Source of the DNA: Hymenopellis radicata
Lineage: Eukaryota; Basidiomycota; Agaricomycetes; Agaricales; Physalacriaceae
Direction of reading: 5' to 3'
Length of the DNA stretch: 64,000 nt
NCBI GenBank assembly: GCA_015501595.1
Contig: JADNRX010000288.1
Location: 1 to 64,000, forward strand
In this document: positions 10,625-21,999 of the stretch, one piece after another
How positions within the stretch are numbered: position 1 is the first letter of the stretch
How the letters are laid out: every line of letters begins with the position of its first letter
Notes under the pieces: model-generated
What the model saw: the letters and a program-made list of their open reading frames with translations, nothing else
Databases searched by the model: none
Told to the model about the DNA's origin: nothing
Position numbers and translations under genes: made by a program

Positions 10625-12367
10625 TTATGGGTATTGTGGAAATACGACAGTGTCTCTCATGGTAACACCACATTCTAGCTCTACCCTCGATGTCAGTTCA
10701 AGAAAAGCTTCCTGCCACTCTTTTCTCGTGTGAACGTACAACCAACGCGGAAACCGCAACGTTTTCAGACACCTGCGATGGTCCTCTGAGTCCAATCTGG
10801 CTCTTGGATCAAACCCCATTCCAGTCTCATTCGTGGCCGCATTCTGCCCATTGCCGTCCATGCCAGCATTAGGAATGACTGTCTCCTCCGCCGCCTGTTT
10901 CCCTTCCACCGCCACGGCTGACCGGGAATATAACATGTAGAAGAGCGGGTCGAGATCGCTGTATAGCGCAGGAGCAAATCCGCATTCGTGAATGTCCAAG
11001 AAGCGCAGAGATGGCAGCCTGACAGGCGACCCGTCCGTGATTTTATCGAGATTGAGGCCGTCAGCAAACTCGATTGTCATGTTGAGATCATAAAGGCGCA
11101 ACCATTCGACGCGGTGGGTGAGGGTGAAGAAGTTCAGGATATGCTGCGTGTTCTCAACGTGCGAGTTAATATCGCAAGCGATAGACAGCTTGGTCAGGTT
11201 CCCGAGCGGGAGGGGCGATGTAGGAAAGTGGAGCACCGATTTGGCGCGATATTCGAGGGCGAGTTCAGACAGAACGGGGACTGTCAATATGGAGAAGAAC
11301 TTTTTGCTACCGCCGGGGGCATATATGTTCTCAGTCATGGTAAGGCGGCGAAGTTTCGAAAGCAAAACGTCATTGCCATGAAGGGGAGTATGCCAGTAAA
11401 TTCCAGTGTTAACAACGCTAAGCTCTTCCAAGTTCGCCATGGTACGCAAACGGTTCAAAGCATCGGTGTCGAACGCCGGAAAAGACATAATAGAGGTGAT
11501 CTGAGACCAAGGAACCACAACATGCTCCAAAGCGTACCAGGGTTCCTCAGCGGCTACCTCCAAACTGCGAAGAACAGGTGCGCTTGCCGACTTGAAAACA
11601 TCAAGGGTTAGATGCCACTGGTTCTCGTCATTGTACTGTAGCAGCATTGTTCGCAACATCGAAAAATTGTTTCCGGAAAGGCGCTGTAGGGATGACCGTG
11701 GAATGTCTACTAGCAGATGCCGCCAACGAGGTATGCTGGCTCCAAGAACTGGCAGGACCGGATGGTACTCGATACTGTCCTTGCTGCCGAGATAAACCAC
11801 CATAGGGAGACCTCTCGACCGCTCAGTAAACACGCCGAGTTTGTAGGCACACTGCTGATCTGAGATGTGCCTTCTGTGCTTGTCGAAGTCAAGCCGGACA
11901 TGCGTCCAGAGCTGTGGCGTATTGACCGCCAGCTCTCTCCAGCGATGGCAGACCCGAGCCAACAGCCAGGGTGCACCCTTGGGGTCGAGCGCGTCGGGAT
12001 CTTCGTCACTGAAAATTTCCGGTATACAACGACTGAATATCTCGAGAAGAAGTTCGTTGGGGATGGAACGCATGGGATGGAGGACAGATTTCGCCTCTTC
12101 GAGGTGCGACTCTGCGCGCTGGCGTGCCGAGAGGAGATTTTTTAGCAACTGTCGTGCCTGGAAGATCTTCGAGTCGACATCCTCAAGAGCGGCACGCGCG
12201 TCTTCCACAATCTTGCGAAAAGCGGGGAGCTCCACGTCAAGCGGAGGATGGTTCTGACGGAAAAGTTCTTCTTCGCGCGCCGTGCGGTTCCCACTGGCTT
12301 CCTCGCCAGGTTGAAGTAAAACGCAGGAACAGTTGGCACAGTATTTTGCATTTGTAGTATCCGCCAT
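10625..12367 (-). CDS. F-box family protein, intact
   Basis: The protein has 580 residues. Cysteines C10, C13 and C15 (YCANCSC) start the protein, followed by NHPPLDVELPAF and a coiled coil at about 45-95. The F-box is at about 97-160: MRSIPNELLLEIFSRCIP, then APWLLARVCHRWRELAVNTPQLW. The C-terminal half has leucine-rich strands (LSELALEYRAKSVLHFP) and ends RFPRWLYVHTRKEWQEAFLE..VELECGVTMRD with a short unique tail. A 134-nt 5'-UTR intron (donor GTAAGT at 12503, acceptor CAG at 12370) ends two bases before the ATG and is conserved in several paralogues. Its N-terminal third is almost identical to that of the gene at 29510-31234. Confidence 0.92.
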   Translation of the reverse strand: MADTTNAKYCANCSCVLLQPGEEASGNRTAREEELFRQNHPPLDVELPAFRKIVEDARAALEDVDSKIFQARQLLKNLLSARQRAESHLEEAKSVLHPMRSIPNELLLEIFSRCIPEIFSDEDPDALDPKGAPWLLARVCHRWRELAVNTPQLWTHVRLDFDKHRRHISDQQCAYKLGVFTERSRGLPMVVYLGSKDSIEYHPVLPVLGASIPRWRHLLVDIPRSSLQRLSGNNFSMLRTMLLQYNDENQWHLTLDVFKSASAPVLRSLEVAAEEPWYALEHVVVPWSQITSIMSFPAFDTDALNRLRTMANLEELSVVNTGIYWHTPLHGNDVLLSKLRRLTMTENIYAPGGSKKFFSILTVPVLSELALEYRAKSVLHFPTSPLPLGNLTKLSIACDINSHVENTQHILNFFTLTHRVEWLRLYDLNMTIEFADGLNLDKITDGSPVRLPSLRFLDIHECGFAPALYSDLDPLFYMLYSRSAVAVEGKQAAEETVIPNAGMDGNGQNAATNETGMGFDPRARLDSEDHRRCLKTLRFPRWLYVHTRKEWQEAFLELTSRVELECGVTMRDTVVFPQYP

Positions 12368-12644
12368 GCCTGGAACTCAATTAATTTCGGTTCAATGCAA
12401 AACTGGGTCCTTTCACCTCTCTTTCAGTGTTCAATGAGAGTAAGCTAGTCCTGATCATTAGTCTCGCATATGTATACATTGCGTATAATCGAAAGTAACT
12501 TACTTGAACTGGACGCGTTACCAAAGTGCTGAGCCTGTCGACGACAAATTTCTCTGGCCAGTTCGTCACAACCTGTTGGCTACGGATGAGAGTGGTGTAC
12601 CGAACGGGTGATACCTCTCAGCGGGCAGAACGGTCTCAACTTGA

Positions 12645-12693
12645 GATGATCGTCAAGAGGAACGCCCACGTGCTAAGACCAAATCTGGCAAAC
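12645..12693 (-). promoter_or_regulatory. shared F-box family promoter module
   Basis: Read on the minus strand: GTTTGCCAGATTTGG, CACGTG (12667-12672), GGCGTTCCTC and GACGATCATC. The E-box is 300 bp upstream of the ATG at 12367. The CTTTCTC block seen in most other copies is shortened here. Confidence 0.75.
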
Positions 12694-12869
12694 GCCTCCT
12701 CGATCCTCTCCTCAGCTCGCACCGAAAGAGATTGCATCGTCATTGTACATTTCAAGATGGTCCAATCTGCATACTGTAGGACAAGAAGACGACTTTGGCC
12801 CTAGTGATCGTCATATCAAGAAATTCACCCTTCATCCTCGATTCATCCATCCCGATCAGACTCTTATCG

Positions 12870-13180
12870 TTCCGACTCCGCACATAACCCAATCATTCAA
12901 TTCTCACCAACGCGCAATCATGATCATTCCCACGACGAGGCAACCGCACAAATGCCTCATCTGCTCCATGACTCTAATCAAAGTCCGTATCTCGCAAGAA
13001 GCGTCACCCCATATTCCGCTTAGCCACCCTGGTCGAGGAAATCGCCTATGGGTTCGGTATACGTGCACAAGGCGTGTGCAAGGATAGCTCCCGCCGTCGA
13101 CATCTGTTCGAGGACAAGCCTATTAGAAAGGAAAGCGGCGGCACAGCCCTGGTAGACAGAAAGTTGTAGGCTCTGCGAGT
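12870..13180 (-). pseudogene. ankyrin-tail family fragment
   Basis: Minus-strand translation gives broken pieces of the tail seen at 25,670-26,000 (a DFLDQGG-like segment and DEAFVRLPR). The frame is interrupted and the CTCG..C..GWLSP exon is absent. Confidence 0.55.
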
Positions 13181-14344
13181 ACAGAGACACACACTCGTCT
13201 CGTCAACTACGATAGGCACATGGCGATCCTTGAACGGACATTTTTCAGAGCAGTCGGTTCCTATACAAATTTTGTCAACGTTTGTCTGAACGACACCAGC
13301 GGAGGCGGGAGCAGCGTCAAGAGAGGCGCAGCTAATGACGCTCCTGTAGGCGGACTCGACGTCGAATGAGGCCGAAGCGATGTCTTGTGCGCGCGATTAT
13401 GGCGTCACGACCGATGCTGGAAGCCGTTTGACTTGAGAGTGCCAACCGTCAGCTAGAATTGCGATGACTCCAGACGGAGCGGATGAAGGTGGCCAGAATT
13501 GGGGATCATCCTCAACAGCAGGCCAGTGGACGACCGCCTCTGCGTGCACACATCCGACGTTATCGACCAAAAGCATTACCCAACAAAGTCCCGCCTGTAT
13601 ACGCTTCCCCGAGGAATGTTTAACCGTTCTTGCCTATGACAGTGCAATTCAGACAGTGCGGACGTCTGTAAGGAATCAAGCCAGCTGCCCTCTCTTGGTA
13701 CGCGAGACGCACTAGAATAAGATGGGAAGGGGGGTAGCGTTGAACCAATCGCTTCCGTGTAATCACTGTCAGGATCTCCAGCCTAGCAACGTCGACGCGT
13801 ATATACAACGTATATATGCGAAAGTGGTATCCACAGACACAACAGAAGCATGCCAAGGGCAAGAGATGATTATTAACTAAGGCCGTATATACAGCGCTAA
13901 CATCGCATGAACATTGGCTTGAGATTGGTAGCAAAGACTCTACTTACATATTTCGTTGCTCGACCACTGCTTCCCGAAAGGAGACGTGACATATCATCGC
14001 TTCTGCGCCGCTAGGTAGGTAGGCCGAACAATCCTCTAACAAAGTGGGCATCAATACCACAGCTGATCAGCTCGGGACCACCAAAAGGTATGCTAGACGA
14101 CGGTCAGAATGCGTTACATATATGAAGGAAATTTCTACTAACACTTGACTAACACCATAAAACGTTGATGGCGGCATCGGGAATCCATTGGCGTCATCAG
14201 CCGCATCGGTCGATGCAAAGGGCATACATACACAATCGTTCGACGGAGGACCCAAAAGGAACGCAGAGAACAGCGAAGTTCGTTGTGCGCTAGGTAATAG
14301 AGCATCAATGAATTGTACGCACGTATAGAAGGGACATACCATTT

Positions 14345-15665
14345 ACTGCGAGTTACGAAGCCTTTGTATCGGGACTGGTCTCTCAGCTGTTTTGCTACTA
14401 GGCATTTAACGTTCTCTGTTGGGAAGGCGGCCACGGCCGACTGAGTTGAACGCGGTATAAATGACAAGCGCGCGATGACGATGAGACGTGGGGCCACTGT
14501 TAATAATACTAGCATTGTTCCCCGGGAGTGCCTACGCATCCACAAGACGCGGGTTACACATCGCCACCACCAAAGTCCAAGCGAAGCCAGCCGCTAGCAT
14601 CCGCTACCAGCGATGCAAGCGGTCTTTGACTACTCCTATTGGCGTCCCAGCAGAGCGTTGTTTGGTTATCTGGGGTTACGTCTCCCTGTAGCATTCAAGG
14701 TTGTTTCGCTTTGTGGTCCTGGTGTATAATTTCCGTCGATTGACAAGGTTGCGGGTACGTGGAAGGATGAATGGGTACGGATTTTCGGGGGAAACTGCCG
14801 TCGCCAACATCTGACGCGCGTGGCGGGCACGAACAGAGAGACTCGTTATTCTGGGAAGAGTTTAGCCCGGGGAATAGCAAGCTATGGCCATTGACAGCGT
14901 TAGACTTGAACGCCAGGTGGGATACAAAACTAATAACGACGCACCGGTTCAACAAGCTTGCCCTCGCCCATTTTGTCCGTTATCCTTCCGCGATAATTTG
15001 TCTTCTTTCCTCCAAAGCTTGGCGCCAGCATCCGCAGAACGACGGAGATTGGACGTGAAATTTTTTGATTTCGGCGGCATGGTGGCAGAAGGAAAAAGTC
15101 AGTCCATCGAAGGCGTTTTGTCCAGCTATTGGTGATGAGCAAAGCAATACAGACGAAAGCTTTAAAATGGGCATACCGTGCATTCGCAAGATTCCTCGAA
15201 CGACAGGCCGAGTAATAATTGTCGCTCGCCATGTATCCCGCATTTGTTTAAATTTCTGCCTGCAAGGGAAGGCGGCCCTGGACATAGACTGTTGCTTGGG
15301 TGACGTTTTGAGGGGGACCGTCGAAAGATTCAGATGATGTCGACATAGGAGCAAAGATTTATCGTCCTTCCTGCCTAGCTCTGAGACTGCAGGCTACAAC
15401 GCCGAGGGATATCCAGAAGACGCTTTAAAGTTTATGGTGGGAGGAGGAAAGGGTAGGTCGGCTCAGTTCGGAAATTCTCGAAACAGTCACCTCACATGAC
15501 GGGTCACAGGCGTGGCGTCTTTCTACCTCCATGTTTTCAACCGAAGTGGGATGCATGAATAAGCTCTTCGCAAAACGACTGGTTAGAATTATGGGCACTA
15601 CTCGAAACAGTTGAACCGTAGTGAATAATGATCTTCCGCTATCATACGTCAACTATGGAAATACA
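14345..15665. repeat. dispersed repeat block abutting an F-box 3' end
   Basis: Copies lie at about 28,230-29,505, 42,750-43,390, 52,560-53,310 and 56,260-56,960. Common landmarks are CAAAGTCCAAGCGAAGCCAG, TTGTCCGTTATCCTTC, TCCTCCAAAGCTTGGCG and CACCTCACATGACGGGTCAC. Its right edge joins the 3' flank of the gene at 15671-17401, and the 28-29 kb copy joins the gene at 29510-31234 in the same way. Short open frames occur on both strands, but none is kept across copies. Confidence 0.8.
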
Positions 15666-15670
15666 TGTTT

Positions 15671-17401
15671 CTAGGAATCGATGTCGTCAATAGTAACGGC
15701 ACATTCTAGCTCTACCCTCGATGTCAGCTCAAGAAAAGTTTCCTGCCACTCTGTTCTCGTCTGAACATACAACGCGCGTGGAATCCGTACCCTTTCCAGA
15801 CACCTGCGATGGCCCCTCAAGTCCAACCTGGATCCTGTAGTATCAAATTGCGTTCCAGTCTCATTCGTGGCCGCACTCTGCCAATTGCCGTCCATGCCAG
15901 CATTACACGAAGTGTTAGCCTTGACTGTCTGCTCCCCACCCTTTGTCCCTTCCGCCACCACTGTTGGCAGTCGGGAATACAGCATCTCGAAGAGCGGGTC
16001 GAGGTCATTGTTGAGGGTAGGAGCAAATAGGCATTCGCCAATGTCCAAGAAGCGCAGACATGGCAGCCTGACAGGCGACCCGCCCGCGAGCTTATCAAGA
16101 TTGAGACCGTCAACAAACTCGAGTGTCATCGCATCATCAGAAAGGCGCAACGATTTGACGTGGTGGGTAAGCGTGAGGAAATTCAAGAGCGACTGCGTGT
16201 TCTCCTCGTGCGAATTCATCCCGCAAGTGATATCCAGCTTGATCAGGTTCCCGAGCGGGAGGGGTGATGTCGGAAAGTGGGTGACTGACTCCCTCGAAAA
16301 TGCGAGGGTGAGTTCAAGCAGAGCGGAGATCGCCAATGAGGAGAAAAATTCCTTGCTACGTCCTGGACTATTGCCTAGCTCCGTTATGGAGAGGTGGCGA
16401 AGCTTCGGAAGTGAAACAATATCGTGAATGGGAGTATGAGTTTCGGAACTGGCCAGGACATCAAGCTCCTTTAACTCCGCCATGGTACGCAAATGATTCA
16501 AAGCCTCCACGTCGAAGGCAGGGAAACGCGTGACGGTGGTAAGATGAGACCAAGGAAATGGGACATGTTCCAAGGCCTGCCACGATTCACTGAGAATCAT
16601 TTCGAAGTCACGAAGGACAGGTGCCCGCATTGGCTGAAAGACATCAACGTTTCGGAGGTCCGATTCATCATCATGCAGCTGAAGCCTTTGAAGACTTAGA
16701 AACCAGTGACCAGATAGAGACTGCAACGATACCCACGGAAGGTCCACATTCAGGGACCTCCACCGAGGAATACCGGCTTCAAGGACCGGGAGTACTGGAT
16801 GATCTGCGACGCTCTCGATGCTGCCAAGATAAACATCCATGAGGAGACCTCGAGACCGCTGGATGAAGAGAGCCGCTTTATACGCGCACTGGCGCTTCGT
16901 AATGTGTCCCAAATGCTTGTCAAAATCAAGTAGGAGGTGCGTCCAAAGCTGTGGGGTATTGAGCACAAGCTCTCTCCAACGACGGCAAACTTCAGAGAAA
17001 AGCCAAGGTGCTCCTCGCGGGTCGAGCGCGTCGAGTTCGCGAAGGCGGTAGGTTTTTGGGATGCAATGATGAAATATCTCCGCGAGCAGTTCACTGGGGA
17101 TGGAACGCATGGGATGGAGAATTGACTTCGCGTCCTCGAGACGCGACTGCGCTTGTTGGCGTGCTGAGAGGAGGTTCTCTAGCAATTCCTGTGCCTGAAC
17201 AATCTTCAAGTCCAGATCTTCGACAGCAGTGCGCGTGTCCTCCGCAACCTTGCGGAAGGCGGAAAGTTCGATGTCAAGCGGAGGATGATTTTGACGGAGG
17301 AGTTCCTCTACGCGTGCTGTGCGCGGCTCGACGGCGTCCTTGGGCCGAAGCAAAAGAAGGGCGCAGTTGGGGCAACGTTCGATAGTTGCTGTATCCGCCA
17401 T
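15671..17401 (-). CDS. F-box family protein, intact
   Basis: The protein has 576 residues: C10/C13 (RCPNC), NHPPLDIELSAF, a coiled coil at about 45-95, and an F-box with MRSIPSELLAEIFHHCIP then APWLFSEVCRRWRELVLNTPQLW. The leucine-rich C-terminal half ends RIPRALYVQTRTEWQETFLE..VELECAVTIDDIDS. It is the clearest intact relative of the broken gene at 17998-19715 next to it, sharing its MADTAT start. The 5'-UTR donor GTAAGT is present at 17550, but the acceptor directly before the ATG has changed, so the exact 5' splicing is uncertain. Confidence 0.92.
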   Translation of the reverse strand: MADTATIERCPNCALLLLRPKDAVEPRTARVEELLRQNHPPLDIELSAFRKVAEDTRTAVEDLDLKIVQAQELLENLLSARQQAQSRLEDAKSILHPMRSIPSELLAEIFHHCIPKTYRLRELDALDPRGAPWLFSEVCRRWRELVLNTPQLWTHLLLDFDKHLGHITKRQCAYKAALFIQRSRGLLMDVYLGSIESVADHPVLPVLEAGIPRWRSLNVDLPWVSLQSLSGHWFLSLQRLQLHDDESDLRNVDVFQPMRAPVLRDFEMILSESWQALEHVPFPWSHLTTVTRFPAFDVEALNHLRTMAELKELDVLASSETHTPIHDIVSLPKLRHLSITELGNSPGRSKEFFSSLAISALLELTLAFSRESVTHFPTSPLPLGNLIKLDITCGMNSHEENTQSLLNFLTLTHHVKSLRLSDDAMTLEFVDGLNLDKLAGGSPVRLPCLRFLDIGECLFAPTLNNDLDPLFEMLYSRLPTVVAEGTKGGEQTVKANTSCNAGMDGNWQSAATNETGTQFDTTGSRLDLRGHRRCLERVRIPRALYVQTRTEWQETFLELTSRVELECAVTIDDIDS

Positions 17402-17724
17402 GCCTTAAATCAAACTGGTTTCAGTTCAATGTAGCAAGATTTAAATCTAAGGTCTTCAATCACCTGCGATAGTCTTTCAAGCGTTCGACGAGAGTGAGCT
17501 AGAACTGATGATTAGTCTTCGGGAATCGGCATGCCTTGCAAGTAACTTACTTGAAAAGGACGCGTGCTAGAATGCGAAACCAAAATTTTGCTAGTGAGTT
17601 CGTTGCAGACTATTCTGTGTCTCAGCCGTGAACTACAATCTACAAGAGGAATTAAGTTACCCGATATCCTGTCGAATAGGCGGTACCTCTTGGCAGTCTG
17701 AGCGAGCAGGACGCTTTCCGTTGA

Positions 17725-17789
17725 GGATGATCGTAGAAGAGAAAGGGAGGAACGCGCACGTGCGACCAAAATGGCTGAATTCGGCAAAG
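17725..17789 (-). promoter_or_regulatory. shared F-box family promoter module
   Basis: Minus strand: TTTGCCGAATTCAGCC dyad region, CACGTG (17757-17762), GCGTTCCTCCCTTTCTC, then a variant GATCATCC. The E-box lies 356 bp from the ATG at 17401. Confidence 0.75.
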
Positions 17790-17997
17790 ACTCGGCTGAT
17801 ACCCCAGTTGCGCCTCATCATTGTTGTTGTCGGCGGCAGCGGCGGCGCTGGGGGCGTGTCGGCAATCATGGGAGTAAGAAGCAAAGACCCGTTCGAAAAC
17901 GACCGCTTAATAATAGAAACATGGGTGCTCAAAATATTTCACATTTTATTTGAATCATCGAATTCCCGTTACCATAACAAATATCTCAAATACATCG

Positions 17998-19715
17998 TCA
18001 GTCCTCCGAGTCAGAATCAATGTCTGTCATGGTAACACCACATTCCAATGCTGCCCTTGATTTTAGCTCAAGAAAATCTTCAGGCCACCTGCTTCTCGTC
18101 TGAACATACAACCTGCGTGGAATCTGCACCTTTTCAGACACCTGCGATGGTCCTTCGAGTCCAACCTGCATCCTGTATCAAATTCTGTTCCAGTCTCATT
18201 CGTGCCGCACTCTGCCCATTGCCGTCCATGCCAGCGTTATCATTGACTGTCTGCTCCCCACCCTTTCTCCCTTCCGCCACCACTGTTGGCAGTCGGGAAT
18301 ATAACATCTCGAAAAGTGGGTCGAGATCATCGTCCAGGAAGGTGCATAGTCACATTCCCAATGTCCAAGAAGCGCAGACATGGCAGCCTGACAGGCGACC
18401 CGTCCGCAAGCTTAACGAGATTGAGACCATCAACAAACTCGAGTGTCATCGCAGTATCAGAAAGACGCAACGATTCGACATGATGGGTAAGGGTGAGGAA
18501 ATTCAAGAGCGACTGTGTGTTCTCCTCATGCGAATTCATCCCGCAAGTGATGTCCAGCTTGAGTCAGGTTCCCGAGCGGGAGGGCGACGCCGGAAAATGG
18601 AGCACCGATTTGGCGTGATATGCGAGGGTGAGTTCCGACAGAGCGGGGATCGCCAATGCGGAGAAAAACTCTTTGCTACGGCCGGCAGCATTGTTGCCTC
18701 GGTGATGGTAAGGCGGCGAAGCTTTGGAACTGAAATGACATCGTGAATGGGAGTATGAGTTTCGGAACCGGCAAGAACATCAAGCTTTTCCAAATCCGCC
18801 ATGGTACGCAGATAATTCAAAGCCTCCACGGCGAAGGCAGGGAAGTGTGCGACGGAGGTAAGATGAGACCAAGGAAGCGAGACATGTTCAAAGTCGCGCC
18901 ACGATTCACTGAACGCTGCTTCGAAGTCCCGAAGGACAGGTGCCCGCATGGGCCGGAATACATCAACATGGAGGTCCGATTCATCGTGTATCAGCTTAAG
19001 CCATTGAAGATTTAGAAAGCTGTTACCAGATAGGGACTGCAACGATGCCGGCTGAAGATCCACATACAGGTATCTCCACTGAGGAATGCTGACTTCAAGG
19101 ACCGGAAGCACTGGATGATCTGCGACACTCTTCGCGCTGCCAAGATAAACGTCCAAGGGGAGACCTCTAGACCGCTGGATGAAGAGACCCGCTTTATACG
19201 CGCACTGGCGCTCCGTAATGTGTCCCAAATGCTTGTCAACATCAAGGAAAAGATGCGTCCAGAGCTGTGATGTATTGACCGCGAGCTCCCTCCAGCGACG
19301 GCAGACTCGAGCCAACAGCCAGGGTCCACCCTTGGGGTCGAGCGTGTCGGGATCTTCAGCGCTGTAAGCCTTCAATACACAATGACCAAATATCTCGGCT
19401 AGAACTTCATTCGGGATGGAACGCATGGGATGAAGGATTGACTTCGCGTCCTCGAGATGCGACTGTGCTTGTTGGCGTGCTGAGAGGAGGTTCTCTAGCA
19501 ATTCCTGTGCCTGAACAATCTTCAAGTCCAGATCTTCGAGAGCAGTGCGCGTGTCCTCCGCAACCTTGCGGAAGGCGGAAAGTTCGATGTCAAGCGGAGG
19601 ATGGTTTTGACGCAGAAGTTCCTCTACGCGTGCTGTGCGCGGCTCGACGACGTCCTTGACCGAAGCAAAAGAAGAGCGCAGTTGAGGCAACGTTCAACAG
19701 TTGCTGTATCCGCCA
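17998..19715 (-). pseudogene. F-box family member with several frameshifts
   Basis: The ATG at 19715 and an MADTATVERCLNC start are preserved, but the frame breaks at about 19,670 (one base lost in the RPKD segment). It is then open from 19,690 to about 18,690 through the coiled coil, F-box (MRSIPNEVLAEIFGHC; WLLARVCRRWRELAVN) and repeats. Further breaks lie near 18,695 (TITEA..), 18,580 and 18,560 (FPASPLPLGNL region), and about 18,340. The end block VTMTDIDSDSED and its stop (18000-17998) are still recognisable. At least five small indels make it a pseudogene, although promoter and 5' UTR are intact. Its 3' end and 3' flank match those of the gene at 48926-50706. Confidence 0.85.
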
Positions 19716-20026
19716 TGCCTGGATCCAACTGGTTTCAGTTCAATGTAGCAAGATTCACAACTGGGTCTTTCACCTGTACTAGTCTTTCAAGTGGAGTAAG
19801 CTAGTGCCGGTGATTAGTCTTAGGTATGCCTTGCATATGGTTGAAAGCAACTTACTTGAAAAGGACGCGTGCTAGAATTCGAAACCAAAATTTGCTAGCG
19901 AGTTCGTCGCAACCTGTTATGTCTCAGCCAGTGCCACGAGCTCAGTCTACAAGAGAAATCAAGTTACCGGATATTTCCGAATACGCGATACCTCGTACCA
20001 GTGTGGGCGCGCAGGACGGTTCCTGC

Positions 20027-20094
20027 GATGATCGTCGAAGAGAAAGAGAGGAACGCCCACGTGCCACCGAAAAAATGGCCGGATTCGGCAAACG
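20027..20094 (-). promoter_or_regulatory. shared F-box family promoter module
   Basis: Minus strand: GTTTGCCGAATCCGGCC, CACGTG (20058-20063), GGCGTTCCTCTCTTTCTC and GACGATCATC. This is one of the most complete copies, although the gene it serves (17998-19715) is broken. Confidence 0.75.
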
Positions 20095-20268
20095 CTTCTT
20101 CGATCAGCACCTTCATGGCCATAGCTCTAGCCGTGACGTGCAGCTCGCATACCATCTGTTTATTGTCTCAGCCTTCGGAACTTCCTTATGTACCCAGGTT
20201 ATTAAGGCGCGTGGGTAACTTGTACAGCAACCACCACCACAGCACTAACACCACAATTCCACGACTCT

Positions 20269-21422
20269 ATGGGGCTTCATTTCTTCGACAAGAGTCCCAG
20301 CTGGCCTTCCGAACAGCTCGCTCGCCTGGGACCGCCCACTGTTCTTCTTCAAGCAGGCATTCCCTGCGTCGTCTGGGCAGAAGATGCGTTGTCCATCGTT
20401 CACCGCGTCCCGACCGTCCTTTTCGACACAGAGATCCTAGTATCGGACGACGACCTGCAACGTGCGGCCCAAACTATCTGCTCGAAGCTACCGTACGCCA
20501 TGGACAATGACGACGAAGATGGTTGGAAGGACTTAGTATTATTCAACAAGGACCGGCCGCACGCGTTCGACATCGGCGGAGCCACATTATTTTTACGCCA
20601 CCACAATCCCGTGTGGGCGCGTGAGAATGTACGTGCATTGTTTCCGACACGCTAGATTTGCCTCTCTGATCACTTGCTCGTAGGAAATGGCGGATCGAAT
20701 ACTTCTACATGCCGCCTCGGTCTTCCACTTCGACGTCCACGACCCTTCTCGTACATGTCTAAATCCAGAGCCGCCGTCTGAGGAATCCCGTGGAGTCCGC
20801 TTCCCCACCCTCGCCGCATTCTATGACGCCCTCATCGCTACACAGGTCTATCCCCCAAGGCCGTTCATCCATACGATGTTTGAGCATCGTATGGCGTGTT
20901 GGATATCCTACCTCACGCTATACACACTCTCCGACAAGGGAATCTGTACGGAACCCAGCACTGGCTTAGAGAATTCTGAGAAGGTTCTCATCCCAGCCTG
21001 CTTTGATCTGCTGGAGAAAGTAAAGCCAGAAAGTCGGCCCTACCTGATTCGTCATCTGCTCACTGTGAAGCCTTTGGAGAGAGCTGCAACTGCAGTGGAG
21101 ATGGAATCAATTCGAGCGGAGGAGTGGTACCTGTTCGTCGCGCTTTTCGCCGGTGATCCAACTAATATCTCTTCCAGTAAGCGATTGGGACTTCCGTTAT
21201 CACCGCCACGTCCTTTGCCGTACTCTCCCCGCCTTCGCGCTCAAGGACGGGACCCCTCAGTGTTGCCACCACGTCTCACGCCGTGAGTAGTATCCTTTTC
21301 ATCGTTGCCTCTATAGTGAAATCTTTTATAGGTACTTGGTTCGGCACTCGAATGGAAAGCGGGGACTGGAATGGCGAGCACTTGCGAAGTATGCATCTAT
21401 AGCTAGAACAATGTTGCGCTAG
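20269..21422 (+). CDS. three-exon protein of unknown function, possible nucleotidyltransferase-like fold
   Basis: Exons are 20269-20628, 20684-21282 and 21332-21422, joined by introns of 55 and 49 nt with GT..AG ends. Phases close at both junctions, giving about 349 residues. Sequence blocks include PPTVLLQAGIPCVVWAEDAL, VPTVLFDTEILVSDDDL, AFDIGGATLFLRH, then FEHRMACWISYLTLYTL. The early part (a small strand-rich module with D/E residues and VPTVLFD) resembles uncharacterised basidiomycete proteins that I associate with nucleotidyltransferase-like folds; the catalytic GS..D..D motif is not evident. It lies in a stretch without repeat blocks and has no visible family copy in this window. The third exon ends at the first in-frame stop; a further exon cannot be excluded. 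Confidence 0.75.
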
Positions 21423-21599
21423 CTATTACACTAATTCCTTGTCAATTGTACTCTCTCTAAATCACCAGTGTCAAGCAAGTCATTCGTACATACCACGGTG
21501 TGTCGAACACAATGAGAACAGGCACAATGAAGACTAGATTTATGGTGGGTATTTAGTAACAAAAATAAAGTTCATGCATAGTAATTCCACACGGTCCCA

Positions 21600-21745
21600 A
21601 TTTCTATCCTGGATCCAAAAGGAGAACAGACGTACTAATCATGCCAGTAACATGGTCACCAACTTTGATGTCGAGTTTTTTAGAGCGCAGGACCCGTGCC
21701 ACACTGTAGTTGTACAATCTGCCGATATTCCATTAACGTTGTGCG
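21600..21745 (-). pseudogene. oxidoreductase exon fragment
   Basis: The sequence matches exon 4 of the oxidoreductase at 3949-5352 (minus strand VGDHVTGMI with its following GTACGTC donor, and LYNYSVARVL upstream). It ends abruptly on both sides and cannot encode a protein. Confidence 0.8.
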
Positions 21746-21999
21746 TGTACTTTTCAAGTCGCTCGAGCTGGCAAGTACCCAATCTCAACTTCAATCTCAA
21801 TAAGTCTTAACAAAAGGTATACTGTACGCGTACACTGTGAAGCTTTGCCTCCTGTTATTATTCTATCCTCTCTAACGCCGCGGTTCCAATCCCCGCCAAA
21901 TCAGTCATCGATGGACGCAGTTGCACGTGTACAACATGCACCTTTCGCCTTGCCTTGTCTAGAATACCCTCTTAATGTCCACTCGCCTCCATTGTTGCT

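Larger units (their letters stand above)
12380..14345. repeat. duplicated block upstream of F-box gene (partner about 31240-33070)
   Basis: This block runs from the 5' UTR of the gene at 10625-12367 through ankyrin-tail scraps and unidentified decayed sequence. It matches 31,240-33,070 in order and orientation with small indels. Shared landmarks are GACGAGGCAACCGCACAAAT, CATGGCGATCCTTGAACG, TATACGCTTCCCCGAGGAAT and CTAGGTAGGTAGGCCGA. No intact gene can be supported within it. Confidence 0.85.

Noticed and set aside
10988..11611. Long frame opposite an F-box gene (207 codons); similar ones at 29688-30257 and 60768-61199
   Set aside because: They mirror the codon pattern of the sense gene, change with each paralogue and show no domain, so they are antisense shadows.
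21875..21900. Sequence resembling a tRNA B box (GGTTCCAATCC)
   Set aside because: No A box, acceptor stem or cloverleaf can be formed around it.
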